DNA from: Streptomyces pactum
GTDB taxonomy: Bacteria; Actinomycetota; Actinomycetes; Streptomycetales; Streptomycetaceae
Direction of reading: 5' to 3'
NCBI RefSeq assembly: GCF_016031615.1
Contig: NZ_JACYXC010000001.1
Location: forward strand, 5,332,001 to 5,396,000
DNA: 64,000 nucleotides
Below the pieces are notes generated by a model. The model did not search any database and had not been told where the DNA came from. It was given only the letters and a program-made list of their open reading frames with translations. Of the stretch, positions 8,790 through 16,932 are shown in pieces. Made by a program: the position numbers and the translations under genes. Position 1 is the stretch's first letter, and each line of letters begins with the position of its first letter.

Positions 8790-9098
8790 TCAGCGCCAGC
8801 CGCGGCGCTGCGCGCTCGCCCGGCGCCGCCGGTCGTTGCAGAGCAGGCAGCGCCCGTAGCCCGGCGGCAGCGGGTCCTCCTTGTCCCCGTACAGCGGGTC
8901 CACGGCGCCGCGCGGATGCTCGGCGCACCCGGTGGCGCCGCGGTCGGCCCCCAGCGCGCTCGCCGCGGACAGCGCGCGGCGCAGCGCGTCGGTGAGCTGT
9001 TCGGCCTCATGGGCGGTGGGCGCCGCCTCCAGGGAGAACGCGATGTCCGAGGCGGTGCTGAGCGCGCTCTGGAGTTCGCGCAGGTCTGCGTAACTCAT
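8790..9098 (-). CDS. Conserved hypothetical protein with C-terminal Cys-His motif
   Basis: 102 aa starting MSYADLREL at 9098. The N-terminal half is helical and rich in Ala, Leu, Ser and Glu. The C-terminal part has a C-x2-H...C-x2-C pattern (GCAEHPRG ... YGRCLLCNDRRRR) that could bind a metal, then a very basic tail. I do not recognise a named function. Codon bias is normal for the window. It is convergent with the EF-hand gene and follows a 19-bp tandem repeat array on its upstream side. Confidence 0.7.
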   Translation of the reverse strand: MSYADLRELQSALSTASDIAFSLEAAPTAHEAEQLTDALRRALSAASALGADRGATGCAEHPRGAVDPLYGDKEDPLPPGYGRCLLCNDRRRRASAQRRGWR

Positions 9099-9131
9099 GA
9101 CCCCGAGCCTAGGCGCACCCACCGACAACGG

Positions 9132-9301
9132 CCGCACCCGCCGGTGACGGCCGGGTCCGCCGGTGACGGCCGCACCCGCCGGTGACGGCCGGGCCTGCCG
9201 GCGAGCGCCGGGCCCACCGGTGACGGCCGGGTCCGCCTGGGATCGCCGGGTCCACCGGCGACGGCCGGACCTGCCGGCGACCGCCGGCCCACCGGTGCCG
9301 G
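9132..9301. repeat. 19-bp tandem repeat array, about nine units
   Basis: Nine consecutive degenerate units of 19 bp, consensus CCGGGTCCGCCGGTGACGG, with boundaries at 9132, 9151, 9170, 9189, 9208, 9227, 9246, 9265 and 9284. The period is not a multiple of three and no frame looks coded, so it is an intergenic minisatellite downstream of the GH25 gene. Confidence 0.9.
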
Positions 9302-9358
9302 CCCCGCCGCCCGGTGACGGGTCCGCCCCGGGCGGGACGTGCCCGCCGGACCACCGGC

Positions 9359-9910
9359 TCAGGGCCTGGCCCACTTCCGCAGCGCCGCCTTGTCGGCGAA
9401 CGCCCCGACGTTCTTGTCGAGCGGCGTGTCGGTGTACTGGTGGAACCGCCACTTCGCCTTGATCCGGGGCTTGCCGGCGGTGACGTAATCGGCTATCCAC
9501 AGCCCGTCGCCGGCGTACGAGGTGGTGTCGTGGTTCAGCCAGAACTGGCGGTTGCAGTACAGCAGCACGCGATGGGTCGGCCGCAGCCGCTTGACCTCGC
9601 GCAGGAACCGGTCCTTCTCCGCGTTGGTCGCCCGGGTGCCGTCGCCGGTGTTCTCCCAGTCCACGGCGAGCAGATCGCCCTCCTCGGAGGCGCACTCCTC
9701 GACGAAGTAGCGGGCCTGGGCGGCGATGTTGCCCGGCCACAGGAAGTGGTAGAAGCCCAGCACACAGCCGGCCTTGCGGGCCTTGCCGGCCTGCGCGGAC
9801 TGCCGCGGGTTGATGTACGAGCGGCCCTCGGTCGCCTTGACGAAGACGAAGTCCACCCCGTCGGTGTCGAACGAGGACTGGTGGGAGCTGACGTCGATGC
9901 CGTGGAGCAT
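9359..9910 (-). CDS. GH25-family lysozyme (muramidase), no signal peptide
   Basis: 183 aa. The GH25 fold is shown by GIDVSSHQ near the N-terminus (first catalytic Asp), FVKATEGRSYINP, GFYHFLWPGN and the catalytic DxE segment LLAVDWENTG, with WRFHQYTD near the end. The predicted activity is hydrolysis of MurNAc-GlcNAc bonds. ATG 9910 follows AAAGG at a spacing of 8. The protein starts directly with the catalytic domain and has no signal peptide or cell-wall-binding module, unusual for a secreted muramidase and more like a phage endolysin; no phage genes are nearby. It diverges from the conservon across a 250-bp promoter region. Confidence 0.88.
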   Translation of the reverse strand: MLHGIDVSSHQSSFDTDGVDFVFVKATEGRSYINPRQSAQAGKARKAGCVLGFYHFLWPGNIAAQARYFVEECASEEGDLLAVDWENTGDGTRATNAEKDRFLREVKRLRPTHRVLLYCNRQFWLNHDTTSYAGDGLWIADYVTAGKPRIKAKWRFHQYTDTPLDKNVGAFADKAALRKWARP

Positions 9911-10161
9911 GAGCGTGCCTTTCGGGTGGTGCGGTGGGGGGACGGAAAAGATGCGGGGGGTTTACACACAGCGTGCCCGGATATAGACGGTGTGCAACGT
10001 CGCAGTGCCGTGCGGCGCCCCGGGGGTCCCGCCCGCATCGGTTCCACGAAGTCTGCGTCGTTCCGGGGCCGTCGGGCGGCCGACCGGCGTAACGTGACGG
10101 GTCGCGACTGCCGCCCGCAGCAGGACGGCGGTCACTGCCCGCCCCTGACCAAGGACCAGCG

Positions 10162-11963
10162 ATGACTGACTTACCGGCGGCGCTGACCGCGTGCCTGGCG
10201 CTGGGCGGTTTCGCCGCCGTTGCGCAGGCGCCGCTGCTGTGGCGGTCCCGCCGCCGCCTCACGCGGGCGCGGTCCGAACGCGACGCCGCGGCGGCCGAGG
10301 CGGAGCGGCTCACCGCCCGGCTGCGGGAGCTGACGGAGGAGACCCACCACCTGGCGGCGGCCCGGCTCCCCGCGCTGGTCAACCGGCTCCGCCACGACCA
10401 CGTCCCGGTGCCCGGGCTGGCCCACCCGCACCTGCTGGGCAGTGAGACCGACCGCGACCACCGCGCGGTGCTCGACCTGGTCTCCCGGGCGGTCCTGGGG
10501 GAGCGGGAGCGGGTGGACGAGGCCGCGCAGGCCGTGCTCCGCGGCGCCACCCGGGCCATGCAGGCGCGCAGTTACCGGCTCCAGGACCGCCTCAACGCGA
10601 TGCAGCACCGGTACGAGGACCCCGGCGTGATCCGGGACACGGTCGAACTCAGCCGCCTCAACGAGCAGATCCTGCGCCGGGTCCAGGCCACCGGGGTGGT
10701 CTGCGGGGCCACCGCCGGCCTCACCCGGGCCGACTCCCACCTGGGGGACGTGGTGGTGGGCGCCCAGTCCCGCATCGCCGGCGCGGAGCGGGTCCGGATC
10801 ACCAGCCGGCTGACCGAACCCGTCGGCGTGGTGGCCCGGGCCGTCGAACCGGCCGCCATCGTCCTCGCCGAACTCCTCGCCAACGCCGTGCACCACTCGC
10901 ACGGCACCCTGGAGGTCGACGTCAGCCTCCACCTCAGCGACACCGGCGCGGTCGTGGTGATCGACGACGCCGGGGTCGGCATGCACCCCGAGGAGGTCGC
11001 GTACGCGACCCGGATGGTCTCCGGCCGGCACCCGCTGCTCCTCACCGGGCTCGGCGACCCGCCGCGGCTGGGCTTCGCCGTCATCGGCAGGCTGGTGCGG
11101 CAGTTCGGGTTCGCCGTCTCGGTGGACAAGCCCGCCCCCTACGGCGGGGTCCGCGCCGTGGTGCACATCCCGCGGCGGCTGCTGACCCTGCTCGACGAGA
11201 CCACCACCCCGATGTCGGTGGCCGCCCCGCTGCCGGGGCGGAGCGGCGCCGGGCACGGCCGCCCGCAGGAACCGGCGGCGCCCCGCCCCGGCGCCGCCTG
11301 GCCGGCCGCGCCGGAGCCGGTCCCCGGCCCGCGCACCCCGGCCGGCCCGGGCGGGCGGTCCGGCCCGCCCCCCGCCCCCCGGACCCCGACACCCCGGCCG
11401 GTCCCGGGATGCCGCTGGGCCCGCAGACCCCCGCCGGGCTGCCACGCCGCCGGCGCCGGGCCGGGACACCGGACGGGCCCCCGGACACCCCCGGCCGCCC
11501 GCCCCCCACCCGCACCCCGGAGGAGGCCGGTGCCCTGTGGGGCTCGTTCCAGCGCGGCACCGCCTCCGGACGGGCCGCCGGCGCCGCCCGCCCCGGGCCG
11601 CAGGGCCCGCGGCTGCGGCCGGACCCCCGGCAGCCGGACGCCTGGCCCGCGCGCGGGCCGCACCGCGACGGGCCGGACCGCCGCGGCCACCGGGAGGACC
11701 GCCGTCCCGGCCCCGGCCCGGCCCCCCACGCCCGGCAGGACGGCGCGTACGGGCAGGCCGAACGGCACCCGCAGGACGACCTGTACCGGCAGGACGACGC
11801 GTACCGCCTGACGGACCCGTTCCGACAGGACACCCCGTACCGGCAGGACGGCGCGTACGGGCAGGTCGAACGGCACCGGCAGGACGACCCGTACGGGCAG
11901 GACGAACGGCACCGGCAGGACCGTCAGGATCACCACCGCCAGGAAGGGGACCCCGCCCCATGA
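10162..11963 (+). CDS. cvnA: Conservon sensor-like ATPase CvnA, apparent frame change
   Basis: Histidine-kinase-like membrane component of a conservon, which in S. coelicolor forms a membrane complex with CvnB-D. ATG 10162 follows AAGGA at 8 nt. One N-terminal membrane segment is followed by a coiled helical region (about 30-180) and a GHKL ATPase domain: N box ELLANAVHHS, G1-like IDDAGVGM, G2-like LGDPPRLGFAVIGRLV. Codon 4 is TTA (10171-10173). After about 11220 the protein is Pro/Ala/Gly-rich. The initial frame stays open to 11811, but the family-like tail (GLPRR..., TPEEAGALWGSFQRGT) and the ATGA junction with cvnB lie in another frame; the switch falls near the C-runs at 11366-11385. The net length fits one missing base. 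The tail holds an 18-bp repeat array. Confidence 0.82.
11733..11938 (+). repeat. 18-bp tandem repeat encoding RQDxxY hexapeptides
   Basis: About eleven units of 18 bp encode (R/G)QDxxY-type hexapeptides (RQDGAY, RQDDAY, RQDTPY, RQDDPY and variants). The unit length keeps the frame in which the CvnA tail ends, supporting that frame as coding. Confidence 0.85.
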
Positions 11964-12391
11964 CCGCTCCCCAGCGCACCGTCCCGAACGACATGTCCTG
12001 GGTCCTCGACCCGCTGCTGACCCTCCCGGGCGTACGGCACGGGGTGGTCCTCACCGCGGACGGCATGGTGACGGGCGCCTCCCCGGAACTGCGCCGGGAG
12101 GCGGCGGAGGGCACCGCGGCGATGATGTCCGCCCTCCAGGGGGCGGCCCGGGCGGTGGCGCGGGAACTCTCCGGCGAGCCGGGCACCCGGGTGGAGCAGG
12201 TGGTCCTCGCCACCGACAACGGCGTGGTCTTCGCGGTGCCCGCCGGTGAGGACACCGTGCTGGCGCTCTTCGCCGACACCAGCTGCGAGATGGCCGCCCT
12301 GACGCACCGGGTGCAGCTCCAGGTCGCCGCGCTGGCCACCTGGGCGGCGGCCCCCCGGCAGCACCGCGGCAGCGGCATCCGCGGCTCATGA
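11960..12391 (+). CDS. cvnB: Roadblock/LC7-domain protein CvnB
   Basis: 143 aa, a small cytoplasmic Roadblock/LC7 protein (family of MglB-like GTPase regulators). LLTLPGVRHGVVLTADGMV at the N-terminus and the central helix with AAEGTAAMMSALQG are typical. Its ATG overlaps the cvnA stop (ATGA at 11960-11963) and its own stop overlaps cvnC (ATGA at 12388-12391), so translation is coupled. In conservons it partners CvnA and the CvnD GTPase. Confidence 0.93.
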   Translation: MTAPQRTVPNDMSWVLDPLLTLPGVRHGVVLTADGMVTGASPELRREAAEGTAAMMSALQGAARAVARELSGEPGTRVEQVVLATDNGVVFAVPAGEDTVLALFADTSCEMAALTHRVQLQVAALATWAAAPRQHRGSGIRGS

Positions 12392-12750
12392 CCCCGGCCC
12401 GGCAGACCAGACCCCTGGTCCCGGCGTACATGGCCCTCGGCGGGCGCGCCGAACCGGGCCGCAACACCCTCGATTCCGTCTCGCTGCTCAGCGCCGCGGT
12501 CGACCGGGTGCCGCCGGGGCTGGACCCGGCGCGCCACCGCATCGTGGAACTGCTGTGCGGCGGACCGCTGTCGCTGGCCGAGGTGGCCGCCCACGTCCGG
12601 CTGCCGGTCGGGGTGGTCAAGGTGCTCGTCTCGGACCTGATCGACGAGGGCCGCCTCCGGGCCCGGGCCCCGGTGCCCCGGGCCGAACAGCTCGACGCGC
12701 ACTTACTGGAGAGGGTGCTCAGTGGACTCCGCGCGATACAGGGCGAATGA
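12388..12750 (+). CDS. cvnC: DUF742 protein CvnC, with TTA codon
   Basis: 120 aa, DUF742. The N-terminal motif RQTRPLVPAYMALGGRAEP and the winged-helix-like LSLAEVAAHVRLPVGVVKVLVSDL are diagnostic of CvnC. Codon 106 is TTA (12703-12705), a rare leucine codon read by the bldA tRNA in streptomycetes. The 3' end overlaps the P450 gene by 29 bp. The usual next gene, cvnD (a small GTPase), is absent; its place is taken by the P450. Confidence 0.93.
   Translation: MTPARQTRPLVPAYMALGGRAEPGRNTLDSVSLLSAAVDRVPPGLDPARHRIVELLCGGPLSLAEVAAHVRLPVGVVKVLVSDLIDEGRLRARAPVPRAEQLDAHLLERVLSGLRAIQGE
12708..12715 (+). promoter_or_regulatory. P450 ribosome-binding site inside cvnC
   Basis: GGAGAGGG lies 6 nt before GTG 12722 and only 2 nt after the cvnC TTA codon, so ribosomes stalled on TTA would cover it. 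Confidence 0.7.
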
Positions 12751-14053
12751 CGGCGCCCACGCGGCGGCCGGCCGGTCCGGCACCCCGGCGGGGCCGGCGT
12801 ACCACCGCGTCCCGCGCCCGGTCCCGCTGTACGGCGCGGAGTTCGCCGCCGACCCGCGGGCGGTGTACGCCCGGCTGCGCCGGTACGGGCAGGTCGCCCC
12901 GGTGGAGATCGCGCCCGGCGTCGGCGCGCACCTGGTGGTGGGCTACCGGGCGGCCCTGGACCTGCTCCACGACACCGAGACCTGGAGCAAGGACCCGCGC
13001 GCCTGGCAGGCCACCGTGCCCCCGGACTGCCCGGTGCTGCCGCTGCTGGGCTGGCGGCCCAACCCGATGTACAACGACGGGGAGGCGCACCGCCGTTACC
13101 GACGGGTGGTCACCGACACCCTCGGCATGATCGGGCCGCACGCGCTGCGCGCCCGGACCCGGTCCGCCGCCGACGCGCTGATCCGGCGGTTCGCCGCCGC
13201 CGGCACCGCCGACCTGGTCGCCGACTACGCGCGCGACCTCCCGCTGATGCTGTTCAACCAGCTCTTCGGGGTGCCCGAGGAGGACCACGACCGGCTGGTG
13301 GCGCCGCTCGCCGCCCTGCTGGAGGCGTCCGGCCCGCGGGCGGCGGGCCGGGCGGGTGATGCGGTCACGCGGTACGTCGGCGAACTCGTCAACCGCAAGG
13401 TGCGGGAACCGGGCGACGACCTGACCTCGTGGTTCCTCGCCCACCCGGCCCGGCTCACCACCGAGGAGGTGGTCCACCACGTCGCCCTCGCCCTGGGGGC
13501 CGGGATCGAGCCGGTCACCAACCTCATCTCCAACGCGCTGTCCCGGATGCTCGGCGACGACCGCTACTACAGCACGCTGGCCGGGGGCGCGCTGACCGCC
13601 TGGGACGCGGTCCACGACGTGCTCCGTGAGGAGCCGCCCATCGCCAACCTCGGCGCCCACTTCCCGCGCCGCGCGGTGGAGTTCCACGGGGTCCGCATCA
13701 CCCCCGGTGAACTGGTGCTCATCTCCTACGGCGCGGCCAACACCACCCCGGACGGGCTGCCGCCGGGCCCCCGCTCCGACGGCGGCGCGCACCTGGCCTG
13801 GTCCGCCGGCCCGCACGCCTGCCCGGCGCGCGGACCGGCGCTGCTGATCGCCACCACCGCGATCGAGCAGCTCACCGGCCAGCTGTGCGACCTGGCACTC
13901 GCCGTGCCCCGGGACCGGCTGGCGTGGCGCCCCGGCCCCTTCCACACCGCCCTGGCCCACCTGCCGGTACGGTTCACCCCGGTCCGGGACACGCCCGCCT
14001 CCGCCTCCGCCCCGCGCGGCGGCCTCCGCCCGGCCCCGCCGCACCGCCTCTGA
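12722..14053 (+). CDS. Conservon-linked cytochrome P450, CYP157-like, atypical ExxR
   Basis: 443 aa. The start region (VPLYGAEFAADPRAVYARLRRYG) resembles CYP157 enzymes, which are linked to conservons. The heme-ligand loop is WSAGPHACPA with Cys367. The I-helix reads GAGIEPVTN (259-267), with Pro where the oxygen-activating Thr is expected next to the acid residue. The K-helix motif reads DVLR (299-302), so the near-universal ExxR Glu is Asp; published CYP157 members are known to break ExxR. It overlaps cvnC by 29 bp and has its own strong SD. Substrate unknown; redox partners are not in the window. Given the I-helix change, normal monooxygenation is not assured. Confidence 0.93.
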   Translation: MDSARYRANDGAHAAAGRSGTPAGPAYHRVPRPVPLYGAEFAADPRAVYARLRRYGQVAPVEIAPGVGAHLVVGYRAALDLLHDTETWSKDPRAWQATVPPDCPVLPLLGWRPNPMYNDGEAHRRYRRVVTDTLGMIGPHALRARTRSAADALIRRFAAAGTADLVADYARDLPLMLFNQLFGVPEEDHDRLVAPLAALLEASGPRAAGRAGDAVTRYVGELVNRKVREPGDDLTSWFLAHPARLTTEEVVHHVALALGAGIEPVTNLISNALSRMLGDDRYYSTLAGGALTAWDAVHDVLREEPPIANLGAHFPRRAVEFHGVRITPGELVLISYGAANTTPDGLPPGPRSDGGAHLAWSAGPHACPARGPALLIATTAIEQLTGQLCDLALAVPRDRLAWRPGPFHTALAHLPVRFTPVRDTPASASAPRGGLRPAPPHRL

Positions 14054-14287
14054 CCCCGCGCCCGGCCGGACAACCGCGTCCGGGGCGGCCGGGCCACCGG
14101 CGCCGCCGGGGCACGGCCGGGCGCTCCGTCACCCCGCCCGGCAGGGCTGCTTGGCATGGCCGCGACGACGTAACTCGTCACCGTCCGGCTGTGCGGGCCA
14201 CACCGGACGGACACCGCGACGTACCGGACCGCGCCGAAGCTGGTGGTGGCCTTCACGCACGGCACCTCCTTCGAACGGAGTCCCCGG

Positions 14288-15049
14288 ATGCCCTCGCTGT
14301 CCACCTCCGACGCCTCGGCGGCCACCACCAGCACGTACGTCACCTCCATCGCGGACACCCAGGAACAGATCCACGCCGCCCAGCGGCTGCGGTACCAGGT
14401 CTTCGGGCAGGAGCTGGGGGCGCGGCTGCGGCCCACCGCCGACGGCCGTGACGTGGACGAGTTCGACGACGTCATGGACCACCTCATCGTCTCCGACACC
14501 GCCACCGGTGAGGTGGTCGGCACCTACCGGCTGCTCCCGCCCGGCCGCGGCGACCGGCTCTTCTCCGACACCGAGTTCGACCTGAGCGGCCTGCCGGCCG
14601 AGGTCCGGTCCCAGATGGTCGAGGCCGGCCGGGCCTGCGTCCATCCGGACCACCGCTCGGGCGCGGTGATCAACCTCATGTGGGCGGGTCTGGCCCGCTA
14701 CGTGCTGCTCTCCGGCCACCGCTACCTGGCCGGCTGCGCCTCGGTGCCGCTCGCCGACGGCGGCCGGGCCGCGGCCGACGCGTGGCTGCTGGGCACCGGC
14801 AAGCACGCCGCCCCGCCCGGGATACGGGTCCGGCCGCTGGACCCGTGGACCCCCGACCGCCCGCTCACCGCCCGGCCCGGTTACGCGTCGCTGCCGCCGC
14901 TGCTCCGCGGCTACCTGCGGGTCGGCGCCTGGCTGTGCGGACCGCCGCAGCACGAACGGGACTTCGGCGACGCCGACTTCTTCGTGCTCCTCGACACCGA
15001 GCGGATCGGCGACCGCTACCGGCGCTTCTTCCTGGGCGACGCGGGATGA
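14288..15049 (+). CDS. olsB: OlsB-like N-acyltransferase (GNAT family), ornithine lipid
   Basis: 253 aa. The OlsB/acetyltransferase-5 fold is recognisable from AAQRLRYQVFGQELGARL near the start, VVGTYRLLPP, and EAGRACVHPDHRSGAVINLMWAGL. The predicted reaction is transfer of a 3-hydroxyacyl group from ACP to the alpha-amino group of ornithine, giving lyso-ornithine lipid. ATG 14288 has GGAG 8 nt upstream; an upstream in-frame GTG (14243) lacks one. The stop overlaps the next start (ATGA), and the pair with a PlsC-like acyltransferase is the classic olsB-olsA arrangement, which S. coelicolor also has. Function rests on family plus pairing. Confidence 0.85.
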   Translation: MPSLSTSDASAATTSTYVTSIADTQEQIHAAQRLRYQVFGQELGARLRPTADGRDVDEFDDVMDHLIVSDTATGEVVGTYRLLPPGRGDRLFSDTEFDLSGLPAEVRSQMVEAGRACVHPDHRSGAVINLMWAGLARYVLLSGHRYLAGCASVPLADGGRAAADAWLLGTGKHAAPPGIRVRPLDPWTPDRPLTARPGYASLPPLLRGYLRVGAWLCGPPQHERDFGDADFFVLLDTERIGDRYRRFFLGDAG

Positions 15050-16011
15050 GCACCGGCCGGGCAGCACAGCGGGCCGGGCGGCGGACGCCCGGCCCCGGCG
15101 GCGCGGCCGGCCGGCCCAACGTCTGGGCCGCCCGGTCCCCCTGCGACCCGCGCTGCGTCGCCGCCGACGCCGCCCGGGTCCCGGCCGCCCGGGCGCTGCG
15201 CCGCACCGCCGCCTTCGGCGCGGTGGTGGCCGGCGCGTTCGCCGACTCCGGCCGGCTGGGCGACCCCGAGGTGCTGCGGGCCCGCGCCCAGGACGTGCTG
15301 GACGCCCTCGGCGTCACCCTGGACCGGCGCGGCGGCGCGCTCAGCGCACCGGGTCCCACCGGAACCCTGATCGTCGCCAACCACATCTCCTGGCTGGACA
15401 TCGTCGCCCTGCTCGCGGTGGAGCCGGTCACCATGCTCGCCAAGCGGCAGGTCGGCCAGTGGCCGCTGGTCGGGACGCTGGTGCGGAGGGCCGGCACCCT
15501 CTTCATCGACCGCGACAGCCTGCGCGAACTGCCCGCCACCGTCGCCCGGATCGCCGGCCTGCTCCGGGCCGGCCGCTCGGTGATGGTCTTCCCGCAGGGC
15601 GTCACCTGGTGCCAGGGCACCGGCGGCCCGTTCCGCCGGGCCACCTTCCAGGCGGCGCTCGACGCCGGGGCCCCGGTCCGCCCGGTGACCCTCGACTACT
15701 TCCAGCGGCGCCGGCCCACCACGGTGGCCGCGTTCGTCGGCGACGACGACTTCGCCGGCTCGCTGCGGCGGGTGGTGCGCGCCGCCGACCTGAGCGTACG
15801 GGTCACCGTGCACGGCGCCGTCCTGCCGGTGCCCGGCACCGACGACCGGCGCGGCCTGGCCGCCCGCGCCCGGGCCGCCGTCGCCGGCGCCCCCGGATTC
15901 GCTACCCCCGTACCCCGCGCCCACGGTCCCGGCGCCCACGGTCCCGGCGCCCGGGAGACCGGCGCGTTCGGCCCCGCTTTCCCGGCCGTGGTCCCGCCGG
16001 CCGGCCGGTAA
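15046..16011 (+). CDS. olsA: OlsA-like lysophospholipid/1-acyl-glycerophosphate acyltransferase
   Basis: 321 aa, PlsC superfamily. The HX4D catalytic motif is NHISWLD (His113, Asp118); block III reads FPQGVTW in place of FPEGTR. The predicted role is O-acylation of lyso-ornithine lipid at the membrane to complete ornithine lipid; a general phosphatidic-acid role is the alternative. It is translationally coupled to olsB through ATGA. The C-terminal about 35 residues are Gly/Pro/Ala-rich, with a repeated HGPGA unit, and look dispensable. Confidence 0.85.
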   Translation: MSTGRAAQRAGRRTPGPGGAAGRPNVWAARSPCDPRCVAADAARVPAARALRRTAAFGAVVAGAFADSGRLGDPEVLRARAQDVLDALGVTLDRRGGALSAPGPTGTLIVANHISWLDIVALLAVEPVTMLAKRQVGQWPLVGTLVRRAGTLFIDRDSLRELPATVARIAGLLRAGRSVMVFPQGVTWCQGTGGPFRRATFQAALDAGAPVRPVTLDYFQRRRPTTVAAFVGDDDFAGSLRRVVRAADLSVRVTVHGAVLPVPGTDDRRGLAARARAAVAGAPGFATPVPRAHGPGAHGPGARETGAFGPAFPAVVPPAGR

Positions 16012-16891
16012 TCCCGGGCCCGCGGTCCCGGCGGGACGCCGGCGTGGCGGCTGCCGGACGCACCGGTTCGGCGCACGACGCACGACGCCGACGACCCCGG
16101 CCGCGCGGGCCGCACGCCCTCGGCCGGGCCACCTCGGCCGCACGACCCCGGTCACGGGCCGCACGCGACCGGGCCGAGGGCTTCGCCGTCACCCCGGCTG
16201 CCGCCCGGGGTGGTCCGGTCCCGGTCGCGCCAACGGGACCGGACCACCCGGCCCCGGCCGGTGCGCGGTCCGACCGGCTCGCCGCCGACGCCTTCCGCGG
16301 CCTGCCGGCCCCCGCGTCCCGCTCGGCGGGACCCCCGCGTTGCAGCCGCAACCCGTTCGGCGCCGGCCGCCCCGGCCCGCGCCCGTGCGCGCTTCTCATG
16401 CGCCGACTCCCGTGCGCGCTCCCCGTGCGCCGGCGGACCCGTTGGCGCCCACGGTCCCGGCCCCGGCTCCGACCGCGGCCAGGCGAAAATCCCAGGGAAA
16501 CTCCCGTGCCGGTACGTCCCGTCGGACCCCGTCACGGGAGACCTTCTCGCTCCGCGCCCTCCCGGGTGCGACCGCCGCGCAGCGCCCCGGCCCTGAACGC
16601 CGCCCAGCGGCCCCCTCACGCGGCGGTCACCGACGTACCGCCTGCGCACCGGGCCCGAGACTCCCCGTGCACTCGGCACCCGGCCCGCCCGGCCGTCGGC
16701 TCACCCAACACGCCCGGGGCCCCGCCCGCCCGGCCGTCCGTCCGCGGCCCACTGCGACCACCCCCGCCCGTCCGCCGGCCCGCTGCGAACCACCCCGCCC
16801 GTCCGTCGGCCCACCGCGCCCGGCCCGCCCGGGCCCGTAGGTCCCTCCGGCCCTCCGACCGGCCGCACCCGATCGCCGCCAACCACCCCCC
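16012..16891. other. Long C-rich intergenic region
   Basis: About 880 bp with no gene I can support. The plus strand is very rich in C; frames are open only because of composition and carry no recognisable domain or SD. A short lower-GC patch near 16485-16515 could hold a promoter. It ends in the regulated promoter of the MFS gene. Confidence 0.5.
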
Positions 16892-16921
16892 TTTCATACC
16901 CCCTGGGGGTACTGCTATCTT
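16892..16921 (+). promoter_or_regulatory. Promoter of MFS exporter gene
   Basis: A -35-like TTTCAT at 16892-16897 and -10-like TATCTT at 16916-16921, 18 bp apart. Operator 1 fills the spacer and operator 2 lies just past the expected transcription start. Confidence 0.55.
16897..16911. promoter_or_regulatory. CsoR-type G-tract operator 1
   Basis: TACCCCCTGGGGGTA, a perfect 15-bp palindrome around a central T, matching the TACC...GGTA layout bound by CsoR/RcnR (DUF156) repressors. Confidence 0.7.
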
Positions 16922-16932
16922 CGTCGAGCAGA

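Noticed and set aside
9132..9301. CRISPR array
   Set aside because: Direct repeats are contiguous with no unique spacers and no cas genes are present, so it is a minisatellite.
10162..14053. Secondary-metabolite cluster suggested by the P450
   Set aside because: No core biosynthetic gene (PKS, NRPS, terpene, RiPP) is visible; the P450 belongs with the conservon.
16012..16891. Several overlapping open frames on both strands before the MFS gene
   Set aside because: All are low-complexity, overlap one another, and lack start signals and motifs.
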